Source: CAG-877 sp963589235 (GTDB lineage: Bacteria > Bacillota_I > Bacilli_A > RF39 > UBA660). Taken from it: a DNA stretch of 7,936 nucleotides. Below, in pieces: positions 1 to 5,115 of the stretch. The stretch's first letter is position 1; the number at the start of each line of letters is the position of its first letter. The stretch lies in contig CAVAJX010000086.1 of NCBI GenBank assembly GCA_963589235.1, positions 1-7,936 of the forward strand, read 5' to 3'. The notes under the pieces were generated by a model, which saw nothing but the letters and a program-made list of their open reading frames with translations, searched no databases and was not told the DNA's origin. A program made the position numbers and the translations under genes.

Positions 1-50
1 CCCTTGATTTTTATATTTGCTTTTTTTAGATGTCTACCGATTGGGGTTCA
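1..50. mobile_element. Probable end of an IS3-like insertion sequence (partial, runs off the left edge)
   Basis: On the minus strand bases 50 to 31 read TGAACCCCAATCGGTAGACA, starting with TG and carrying a run of C and a TAGACA box. This is the form of terminal inverted repeats of IS3-family elements in low-GC Gram-positives, as I remember them. Inside it, TAGACA could be a -35 box, with an AT-rich TATAAA about 15 bases further in and an AAGGG at the window edge that could start a ribosome binding site for a transposase reading leftwards. The body of the element and its other end are outside the window, so neither a transposase nor a target duplication can be checked. The identification rests on pattern memory only. 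Confidence 0.42.
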
Positions 51-76
51 CATCATCAATTATTTGCTTTTATATC

Positions 77-1177
77 TTATCCAATTACAGCTAACATTTC
101 GTTAATTGTATTTTTATATTCTTGTTGCATTGATGAATACTCTTTTTCTTTAGCGATGTACTCTTGGCTTTCTTCAGAATACTTTCTAGCCTCTTCTTCT
201 TTAGCAAGCTTTTCTTTTTCTAGTTCCTCATTATGTTTTTCTAGTTTTTTTATAGTCTCCATCAATTCTTCTTGAACAGCTTCTGCTTCTTTCTTTTCTG
301 CCGCAGCCTTTTCCTTAGCTTTTATGGCATCAGCTTTTGCTGTTTCAACATTCTTTTGAGCTTCACTAAGTTGAGCTTTTAACTGTTCAGCCTTTGCTAA
401 ATACTCCTTCAATTGACTTGGAGCAACGATGCCCTTAAAATCTACGTTTTCATTTTTATTATCATTTTCTTCAACAGAGATTGGACGAGCTGTAGTTTTC
501 TCTATAGTAATAGGCGAAACTATAGGTTTTTCTTTAACTTCTTCGTCTGTAACTAGTTTAAATCTATTATTAATGTTTTTTAAGTCATTTACAATATCAA
601 TTATTGGTTTTGCCTGTATTGTTTTTATTATATTTTCGTTAGTGTCATATGAATCTTCACTATACTTTTCTATTTTTGCGTTTGCAGAACCATTTTTTGT
701 TACTTTTATTTCTTTTGGTTGTACTTCTTCTTCAACTTTGTGTTTCTCTACTTTTGGTGCATCTATATCTGTATTACAAGAAATAGCATTGTTTAATAGC
801 ATATTCTGTTTCATGTTATCTTTAATTTTCAATGCCCTTTTGCCTACTAATTGTGGAAGTAGTCTTCCTTCAACCTTTAACATAAAAATTCTATTTTTTA
901 ATCTAGCATGCCGACACTCTAACTTTTCATAATCTTTATTTTCAATATGAACAACTATACTTTCAGGCATGCTGATGGGTTGTACGTTTTCTTGACTTGG
1001 CATTTCATTAGTTTCTGGATTTTCATTTGGAATCACTGTATTTTTACAAAAGTCAGTATATTTTCTTATAATATTTGAGTATGACTCTTGTTTGAATTTT
1101 ATTTTTTTAGAATCGGAGCTTAATTTTATTGTGCCTAATTCAACACTTAATAGTTCCGCATTTGATAATATAGACAT
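77..1177 (-). CDS. Hypothetical protein with long C-terminal coiled coil
   Basis: I do not recognise this 366-residue protein. Three zones are visible. Residues 1 to about 130 are mixed and contain a compact basic stretch (about 74-125) that looks folded. Residues 130 to about 250 are rich in K, E, N, P, T and S, low in hydrophobics, and probably a disordered linker. Residues about 255 to 362 are an almost uninterrupted K/E/A/Q-rich coiled coil, with repeated AKAEQLKAQ-like and EELEKEK-like segments. There is no signal peptide, membrane segment or cell-wall motif, so it is probably cytoplasmic and may act as an oligomeric scaffold. The start is firm: AGGAGG lies 7 bases before the ATG and overlaps the stop of the DUF1292 gene, so the two are cotranscribed and probably translationally coupled. 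The stop is followed after 26 bases by the putative IS end, with no terminator hairpin between. Confidence 0.85.
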   Translation of the reverse strand: MSILSNAELLSVELGTIKLSSDSKKIKFKQESYSNIIRKYTDFCKNTVIPNENPETNEMPSQENVQPISMPESIVVHIENKDYEKLECRHARLKNRIFMLKVEGRLLPQLVGKRALKIKDNMKQNMLLNNAISCNTDIDAPKVEKHKVEEEVQPKEIKVTKNGSANAKIEKYSEDSYDTNENIIKTIQAKPIIDIVNDLKNINNRFKLVTDEEVKEKPIVSPITIEKTTARPISVEENDNKNENVDFKGIVAPSQLKEYLAKAEQLKAQLSEAQKNVETAKADAIKAKEKAAAEKKEAEAVQEELMETIKKLEKHNEELEKEKLAKEEEARKYSEESQEYIAKEKEYSSMQQEYKNTINEMLAVIG

Positions 1178-1184
1178 TTCAAAA

Positions 1185-1190
1185 CCTCCT
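1185..1190 (-). promoter_or_regulatory. Ribosome binding site of the coiled-coil gene, overlapping the upstream stop codon
   Basis: The minus strand reads AGGAGG, a full match to the 16S rRNA tail, 7 bases before the ATG at 1177. Its first two bases are shared with the TAG stop (1191-1189) of the DUF1292 gene. This fixes the start and suggests re-initiation by ribosomes finishing the upstream gene. Confidence 0.85.
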
Positions 1191-1464
1191 ACTCTGCTTT
1201 AGAAAGTTCTCTTAAAACATCTTTTATACGATTCCATTCTTCTTCACTTTCAACACCTAAAAGTTTTGGTTCTTCTCCAGAATGATCTATGTTAGATACA
1301 TAAACTGTAATATTTTCATTTTCATCCTTTTCATTTTTTGTATATACTACATATTCTTTATTTGTATCCTTGAATTCAAATGCCAATATAACCTCTACAT
1401 CTTCTATAGAACCGTCATTAGCAACGATTGACATTACCTTTTTTTCTATTTGATTTTCTACCAT
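1189..1464 (-). CDS. DUF1292 family protein (YrzB-like)
   Basis: This 91-residue acidic protein matches the DUF1292 family, small Bacillota proteins of about 90-110 residues, in length and pattern. It has an N-terminal beta-rich half with a VEVILAFEF strand followed by KEYVVYTK, then an EDENENITVYVSNID-type strand, a short LLGVESEEEW turn and a C-terminal helix ending the protein. The biochemical role of the family is unknown. In B. subtilis yrzB sits in the yrzL-yrrK-yrzB cluster; here it lies between yutD and the coiled-coil gene instead. GGGAGG 8 bases before the ATG supports the start. It has its own vegetative-type promoter with a palindrome in it (1492-1519) and probably forms a two-gene operon with the downstream coiled-coil gene, 11 bases away. 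Confidence 0.85.
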   Translation of the reverse strand: MVENQIEKKVMSIVANDGSIEDVEVILAFEFKDTNKEYVVYTKNEKDENENITVYVSNIDHSGEEPKLLGVESEEEWNRIKDVLRELSKAE

Positions 1465-1491
1465 ACGTATAGCCTCCCATATTATTCTTAT

Positions 1492-1519
1492 ATTATCATT
1501 TTATCACATTTTGTGACAA
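1492..1519 (-). promoter_or_regulatory. Predicted SigA promoter of the DUF1292 - coiled-coil operon
   Basis: On the minus strand a TTGTCA -35 box (1519-1514, 5 of 6 to consensus) is separated by 16 bases from a GATAAT -10 box (1497-1492, 5 of 6). Transcription would start near 1485, giving a leader of about 20 bases that contains the GGGAGG site. Confidence 0.55.
1501..1519. repeat. Inverted repeat inside the DUF1292 promoter, possible operator
   Basis: The minus strand reads TTGTCACA, AAA, TGTGATAA. The two 8-base arms match at 7 of 8 positions. It overlaps the -35 box and most of the spacer, the usual place for a repressor site. It also lies 12 bases after the yutD stop and could be a weak hairpin there, but it lacks a U-run, so a terminator is less likely. 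Confidence 0.4.
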
Positions 1520-1530
1520 TTACAAGCATT

Positions 1531-1809
1531 TTACTTAATTTTTTTCAAGAGAAATGTTTTAGCTCCGTAGCTGCAATACATTTCTTTATATTTATCAAGG
1601 CCTTTTATATTATTTATCTTTGTGGCTTTTTTGTTGTCACTACTATTATAACCTTTTAATCTGATTTTTTCGTATGAATAATCACCAAAAATGTAATCAT
1701 AGTTATCAAAGTAATCAGTTATTTTTTCTTCTAGTTCACTTACGTTTAAGCAATTATCAACGTTCTCAATTACTTCATATTTTATACCATTAATTTCTAC
1801 TGTTTTCAT
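1531..1809 (-). CDS. yutD: YutD family protein (DUF1027)
   Basis: This 92-residue protein carries the YutD hallmark YDYIFGDYSYEKIRLKG (residues 37-53), followed by a KKA segment and the C-terminal CSYGAKTFLLKK (79-90). B. subtilis YutD has the same order of motifs, from memory of that sequence. The function of the family is unknown. Context supports the name: in B. subtilis yutD lies a few genes from yunB, and here yunB is the next gene upstream. An in-frame ATG at 1821 exists but is rejected. It has no ribosome binding site and lies only 4 bases after a perfect TATAAT, so it would be upstream of the predicted transcript start, whereas the ATG at 1809 has GAGG 6 bases in front. The leader would be only about 10 bases. 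No clear terminator follows. Confidence 0.8.
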   Translation of the reverse strand: MKTVEINGIKYEVIENVDNCLNVSELEEKITDYFDNYDYIFGDYSYEKIRLKGYNSSDNKKATKINNIKGLDKYKEMYCSYGAKTFLLKKIK

Positions 1810-1821
1810 ATTACACCTCAT

Positions 1822-1927
1822 CTCTATTATATCATGTGTATCTTAAAACATAAATATTTTAAACGACAAAGTTTATTCTCTCATTTTTATCATAATTTAT
1901 TAATTCATCTAATTTCAATATTTTAAA
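1822..1927. other. yunB - yutD intergenic region
   Basis: This very AT-rich gap holds the yutD promoter at its left end. An 11-bp direct repeat, TTTAAAATATT on the minus strand, occurs at 1927-1917 and 1863-1853. I see no GC-containing hairpin with a U-run, so a yunB terminator is not evident and read-through into yutD is possible. Confidence 0.4.
1826..1834 (-). promoter_or_regulatory. Extended -10 promoter of yutD
   Basis: The minus strand reads TGATATAAT, a perfect TATAAT with the TGn extension. There is no good -35 box at 16-18 bases (TTTATG at best), as is common with extended -10 promoters. The start would be near 1819, exactly at the GAGG ribosome binding site. The 12 bases ACATGATATAAT are shared with the U32 gene promoter near 7883-7894. 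Confidence 0.6.
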
Positions 1928-2644
1928 TCAGTCTATTGGCAAGACATTCAAACTTGAACTTTTTTCTAATGATGAGAGATAATAATTTGGAATTTCTCCT
2001 TGAATTATTTTTACTGTTATGGGTGCTTCTATAGTTAATTTTTCTTTTTGAGACATGGCTGGCATTACTACTTGTTCTTCTACAACTACCAATATATTAA
2101 TTTCTATTGCTAAATAGTTAATACCATAATCTTTTATTTTTGTATTAAGACTTGATTCTACTTGACCTATAAATGACATTTTTATTGGAATACTTGGTCC
2201 AACATTTACAAACAAAGAATTTTTTCTTAATGAGCCAATTGGCACCTTACAAATCACTCCGTTTTTGGAAAATTTTTCCATTTTAAATCCTGATGATATG
2301 GCTAGTTCTTTGATTTTTCCATCCTCTAAATTTGTTAATCTATTGTGTATTTCTTTATTTACTTTGGATAATAGATGATTTACTTTTTTTGTGTCATAGT
2401 CTAGAATTTCTACTTTGCCATTGTTACTGTTTAATTTGAATAAGTCGTCAGTCATTTCCTCTTCTATTATTTCATTTACAGATGAATTTATCACGTTGCT
2501 AGCAAACCTTTTAGCTTCGACATTTACGTATCTTTTTAAAATTGGGCTGGCAGTTTTTCCTAATTCGTTCAATAAAAAAAAAGAAAAAATGGTCGCTAAA
2601 AATATCATAAGAAAAACAAATTTCAATTTAGTCATGAAAACCAT
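1928..2644 (-). CDS. yunB: Sporulation protein YunB
   Basis: YunB is made in the mother cell under SigE in B. subtilis and is needed for normal spore formation; its molecular role is not known. The 238-residue length fits. Residues about 5-26 form one N-terminal membrane segment, with the rest probably on the outer side. The family core is plain in the second half: GVICKVPIGSLRKNSLFVN with VGPSIPIKMSFIGQ (129-161), TKIKDYGINYLAIEI (168-182), EEQVVMPAMSQ (189-199) and PITVKIIQGEIPNYY (208-222). The gene overlaps the end of ylmC by 17 bases, or by 8 if the second ATG (2635, giving MTKLKF) is used. Neither ATG has a strong binding site, so translation probably depends on coupling to ylmC. It ends with TGA, which argues for the standard code. 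Confidence 0.9.
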   Translation of the reverse strand: MVFMTKLKFVFLMIFLATIFSFFLLNELGKTASPILKRYVNVEAKRFASNVINSSVNEIIEEEMTDDLFKLNSNNGKVEILDYDTKKVNHLLSKVNKEIHNRLTNLEDGKIKELAISSGFKMEKFSKNGVICKVPIGSLRKNSLFVNVGPSIPIKMSFIGQVESSLNTKIKDYGINYLAIEINILVVVEEQVVMPAMSQKEKLTIEAPITVKIIQGEIPNYYLSSLEKSSSLNVLPID

Positions 2645-2861
2645 TTTTTACCAAAATCACATCTTCACCTATTTTGGTTATATCTTTCCAATTGATTTCA
2701 GTATCATTTTCACGACCTATTGAAAAAAATGTTTTATTAGCCTCAATTACCAATGACTCTATTGTTCCATCATTATTAATGTTGGCATCTATGATACTTC
2801 CTATATTTTTTCCGTCATTTATACTAACAATACTTTTTGTTTGCAAATCCGATAAGCGCAC
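2628..2861 (-). CDS. ylmC: YlmC/YmxH family sporulation protein (PRC-barrel)
   Basis: This small single-domain PRC-barrel protein belongs to a family found next to sigG in many spore formers; B. subtilis has the order sigE-sigG-ylmA-ylmC. Visible features are the MRLSDLQ start typical of the family, the beta strands around IVSINDGKNIGSIIDANI (11-28), IESLVIE (34-40), and TEINWKDITKIGEDVILV (54-71). The exact role is unknown. I place the start at the GTG at 2861 (77 residues): it yields the family-typical MRLS start and has AGGTGAT 4 bases in front, with AGG 8 bases upstream. The GTG at 2870, three codons earlier, would add MIV and has a poorer site. The gap to sigG is about 46 bases, and the 3' end overlaps yunB. 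Expression is therefore most simply explained by cotranscription with sigG. Confidence 0.82.
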   Translation of the reverse strand: MRLSDLQTKSIVSINDGKNIGSIIDANINNDGTIESLVIEANKTFFSIGRENDTEINWKDITKIGEDVILVKNGFHD

Positions 2862-2907
2862 TACGATCACCTACTCAATTAAATATATTCTAAATTTTCT
2901 TGTGATA

Positions 2908-3684
2908 TTACTTTAGAACTTTCTTTAATTGTTTTATGGCTCTTTTTTCTAATCTTGATACCTGAGCCTGACTGATACCTATTTCATCAGCAATTTCCAT
3001 TTGAGTTTTTCCAATAATGAATCTGTTGTCTAGAATTTGTCTTTCTCGTGTATCTAACATATCCATTGCTTCGTCCAAGGCTATTCTATTTGAAAAATCT
3101 TGTGAACTTTCTTGTTTATCTTCTATTTGGTCATATAAATAAATAGTATCTCCCCCATCGTTGTATACTGGCTCAAACATGCTTACCGGTTCCTTCAAAG
3201 CTTCTAGGGCGTTTATTATTTCATTACTTGATATTTCTAGTTTTTCAGCAACATAATCTATAGATGGTTCCATTCCATTATCTTGTAAATATTTTTCTTT
3301 TATTTTTAGTGCTTTGTACGCTATATCTTTTAATGAACGGCTGACCCTGATTGTGTTATTATCTCTTATGTATCTGCGTACTTCTCCTAATATCATGGGA
3401 ACCGCATACGTTGAAAATTTTACTTCATGCGATAGATCAAAATTATCTATGGCTTTTAGAAGTCCGATGCAACCGATTTGAAATAAATCATCCATATTAT
3501 CTGTTCTATTGACGAATTTTTTTAATATTGATAATACTAATTTCAAATTGCCCTGGACTAGTAAATTTCTGGCCTCCTCATCATTTTCTTGCAAGCGTTT
3601 AAATAATTCTGTCATTTCTTCATTACTTAGCACATTTATTTCATTTGTATTTATACCTGTTATTTCTACTTTGTATTTTGCCAT
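2908..3684 (-). CDS. sigG: RNA polymerase sporulation sigma factor SigG
   Basis: SigG directs late gene expression in the forespore. The 258 residues match B. subtilis SigG over the whole length. They include the N-terminal KVEITGINTNEINVLSNEEM (5-24), the core-binding DDLFQIGCIGLLKAIDNFD (65-83), the -10 recognition helix KFSTYAVPMILGEVRRYIRD (89-108), RVSRSLKDIAYKAL (113-126), MFEPVYNDGGD (169-179) and the region 4 helix-turn-helix KTQMEIADEIGISQAQVSRLEK (226-247). An AAGGAG site lies 8 bases before the ATG but sits inside a long predicted hairpin (3685-3731). The residue aligned with B. subtilis Asn45, which governs sensitivity to the anti-sigma factor CsfB/Gin, appears to be Gln44 here. 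Upstream is ttcA rather than spoIIGA-sigE; downstream are ylmC and yunB, probably in the same transcript. Confidence 0.97.
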   Translation of the reverse strand: MAKYKVEITGINTNEINVLSNEEMTELFKRLQENDEEARNLLVQGNLKLVLSILKKFVNRTDNMDDLFQIGCIGLLKAIDNFDLSHEVKFSTYAVPMILGEVRRYIRDNNTIRVSRSLKDIAYKALKIKEKYLQDNGMEPSIDYVAEKLEISSNEIINALEALKEPVSMFEPVYNDGGDTIYLYDQIEDKQESSQDFSNRIALDEAMDMLDTRERQILDNRFIIGKTQMEIADEIGISQAQVSRLEKRAIKQLKKVLK

Positions 3685-3731
3685 TAAAAAGCTCCTTTCT
3701 ATCTAATTGTGATAAAAAGGAGTTCTTTTTA
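3685..3731 (-). promoter_or_regulatory. Long hairpin sequestering the sigG ribosome binding site
   Basis: In minus-strand RNA the 5' arm spans 3731-3711 and reads UAAAAAG, AA (bulge), CUCCUUU, UUAUC. The 3' arm spans 3703-3685 and reads GAUAG, AAAGGAG, CUUUUUA. The pairing gives 5, 7 and 7 base pairs (19 in total), with one U-G pair (3715 with 3699), a 2-nt bulge (3724-3723) and the 7-nt loop ACAAUUA. The AAGGAG site is entirely inside the stem, which ends one base before the ATG. Only transcripts entering from ttcA contain both arms. A smaller competing hairpin, AUAAAAAG-AACUC-CUUUUUAU (3732-3712), uses the 5' arm alone and would free the site. Confidence 0.6.
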
Positions 3732-3734
3732 TTC
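3704..3734 (-). promoter_or_regulatory. Candidate SigG/SigF-type promoter of sigG
   Basis: The minus strand has GAATA (3734-3730), fitting the degenerate SigG -35 element, then an 18-base spacer, then CACAATTA (3711-3704), a partial match to the SigG -10 element. Transcription would start near 3700-3697, just before the AAGGAG site, and leave out the 5' arm of the hairpin. The motif is short and degenerate, so this is a positional argument more than a sequence one. Confidence 0.3.
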
Positions 3735-3740
3735 ATATTA

Positions 3741-4553
3741 TTAATATTTTGTTAAAAAGCTTTCTTTTTGGGAATCTTTTTTTATAGCTAACACTGTATC
3801 AACATTGACATTTTCTGATGATTTGAAAATATTGTATGGAATGTTTTTATTTTGTTTTTCTAAAAATTTAATTAATTCTTTTATTTCTTGACGTTTTGAA
3901 TCTTTTTTTATTTCTTTATTTGTGAACTTGCAAGCACAATTGATGAATTCAAGATTGTTATACTTTGCCCAGCGTATGATACTTTCTTCTCTTACTAAAT
4001 ATAATGGTCGAATTAGTTCCATGTTTTCAAAATTGGTACTTTTTAGCTTAGGCATCATACTTTTATATTCTCCGCCATAGATGATTGATAACATGATAGT
4101 TTCTATTACATCATCAAAGTGATGGCCAAGGGCAATTTTGTTGCATCCTAATTCTTGAGCACGAGCATATAAAAAACCTCTTCTCATTCTGGCACATAGA
4201 TAGCATGGTGAATCACTTGCTAACTTATCAGTTACATCAAATATGTTTGAATTGTATGTTTTTATATCTATTCCAAGTGTTGTAGCATTGTTTTCGATTT
4301 TTTTTCTATTTAACTCATTATAACCCGGATCCATTACAATATACTCTAAGTCAAATTTTACTTTGCCATGTTTTTGTAGTTCTTCTAGGCATTTAGCCAA
4401 AAGGTTTGAATCTTTTCCACCAGATATGCAAACAGCAATTTTGTCGCCTTCTTTTATAAGTTCATAGTCTCTTACGGCTTTCATGAATGGGCGCCAGATA
4501 TCTTTTCTAAATCTTGTAATTATACTTCTTTCAATTTCTTCTTTAACTGTCAT
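3741..4553 (-). CDS. ttcA: TtcA-like tRNA 2-thiocytidine synthetase (PP-loop ATPase)
   Basis: The TtcA family activates C32 in the tRNA anticodon loop with ATP and replaces its oxygen by sulfur, using an oxygen-sensitive iron-sulfur cluster. The 270-residue protein has the PP-loop SGGKDS (44-49), the CxxC pair CYLC (117-120), followed by ARMRRGFLY, the GHHFDD motif (143-148) and a further cysteine pair CAC (206-208) that supplies the third cluster ligand. The C-terminus after residue 215 is lysine-rich and variable. The start is supported by an AGGTTGA 8 bases before the ATG. It follows trmL by 14 bases, which links two enzymes that modify the anticodon loop (positions 32 and 34). Substrate assignment within PP-loop enzymes is by family resemblance. 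The gene after it, sigG, is 56 bases away, with no strong terminator. Confidence 0.87.
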   Translation of the reverse strand: MTVKEEIERSIITRFRKDIWRPFMKAVRDYELIKEGDKIAVCISGGKDSNLLAKCLEELQKHGKVKFDLEYIVMDPGYNELNRKKIENNATTLGIDIKTYNSNIFDVTDKLASDSPCYLCARMRRGFLYARAQELGCNKIALGHHFDDVIETIMLSIIYGGEYKSMMPKLKSTNFENMELIRPLYLVREESIIRWAKYNNLEFINCACKFTNKEIKKDSKRQEIKELIKFLEKQNKNIPYNIFKSSENVNVDTVLAIKKDSQKESFLTKY

Positions 4554-4567
4554 TTTATCAACCTACT

Positions 4568-5080
4568 TTAATCTCTTTCTAAATAGTCGCTTCCCTTAAA
4601 TGGCTCTTCGCGTAGTAAGTCATTATAGTCTTGTTGACGTAAGGTCTCGTATATTACTATTGCAACACTGTTTGAAACGTTTAGCGCTCTTACTTTGTCA
4701 GTCATAGGAATTCTCATACAATGATCTAAGTCCTCTTTTAAAATTTCTTTAGGTATTCCAGTTGACTCCTTGCCAAAGATAAAGTATAAATTTTCATTAT
4801 TTTTATTACTGTAATCAAAACTTGTATGAGGCTTTTTTCCATATCTTGTAAAATAGTAATATATACCAGGATTTTTTTCTTTGAAGTCTTCATAGTTTTC
4901 ATATACTTTATACTCTAACTTATCAATATAGTTTACACCTGATCTTTTTAAATGGGCATCATCTAGGACAAAGCCTAATGGTTTTATTAAGTGAAGACGA
5001 GTATTTGTTGCGACACAAGTTCTCATGATATTACCCGTATTTTGTGGTATTTCTGGTTCAAATAATACTATGTTGTTCAT
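4568..5080 (-). CDS. trmL: tRNA (cytidine(34)-2'-O)-methyltransferase TrmL
   Basis: This SPOUT (trefoil-knot) methyltransferase transfers a methyl group from S-adenosylmethionine to the 2'-O of the wobble base in certain leucine tRNAs. The 170-residue length matches the minimal TrmL/YibK/CspR form with no extra RNA-binding domain. All three SPOUT motifs are visible: PEIPQNTGNIMRTC (9-22), IFGKESTGIP (101-110) and IPMTDKVRALNVSNSVAIVIYE (124-145), the last two forming the knot that binds the cofactor. AGGAG stands 7 bases before the ATG. The gene lies 25 bases after the thioredoxin-like gene, and that gap holds a perfect palindrome and a CTCCT able to pair with the trmL binding site. It is followed closely by ttcA, which suggests shared expression. 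Confidence 0.95.
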   Translation of the reverse strand: MNNIVLFEPEIPQNTGNIMRTCVATNTRLHLIKPLGFVLDDAHLKRSGVNYIDKLEYKVYENYEDFKEKNPGIYYYFTRYGKKPHTSFDYSNKNNENLYFIFGKESTGIPKEILKEDLDHCMRIPMTDKVRALNVSNSVAIVIYETLRQQDYNDLLREEPFKGSDYLERD

Positions 5081-5087
5081 AATTTTA

Positions 5088-5115
5088 CTCCTAACTAAAA
5101 GGAGATTAATCTCCT
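5088..5115 (-). promoter_or_regulatory. Palindrome and alternative pairing before trmL, possible attenuator or weak terminator
   Basis: Bases 5100-5115 form a perfect 16-bp palindrome (AGGAGATTAATCTCCT) that includes the stop codon of the upstream gene. In minus-strand RNA it folds as AGGAGA, loop UUAA, UCUCCU, followed by only UUUAG, so it is at best a weak terminator. The CUCCU (5104-5100) can pair instead with the trmL ribosome binding site AGGAG (5092-5088) across a 7-nt loop. The two pairings exclude each other. Confidence 0.4.

Noticed and set aside
14..71. 11-bp direct repeat TATTTGCTTTT at 14-24 and 61-71, spanning the IS junction
   Set aside because: It is too long and too far from the junction for an IS3-type target duplication and is likely chance in T-rich DNA.
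30..275. An 81-residue plus-strand frame crossing the putative IS end
   Set aside because: It runs opposite the coiled-coil gene and is made of S/F/L-rich shadow sequence, with no start signal.
429..932. A 167-residue open frame on the plus strand opposite the coiled-coil gene
   Set aside because: It is the complement of the low-complexity K/E-rich gene, giving a run of F, S and L. It has no ribosome binding site and no family features.
1810..1821. Upstream ATG at 1821 as the yutD start
   Set aside because: It has no ribosome binding site and lies 4 bases after a perfect -10 box, so it would be outside the transcript.
1853..1927. 11-bp direct repeat AATATTTTAAA at 1853-1863 and 1917-1927 in the yunB-yutD gap
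   Set aside because: It has only A and T and occurs in a region where such matches are expected by chance; no third copy was seen.
2415..2723. A 102-residue plus-strand frame opposite yunB and ylmC
   Set aside because: Both minus-strand genes there are well supported by family motifs; the plus frame has no features of its own.
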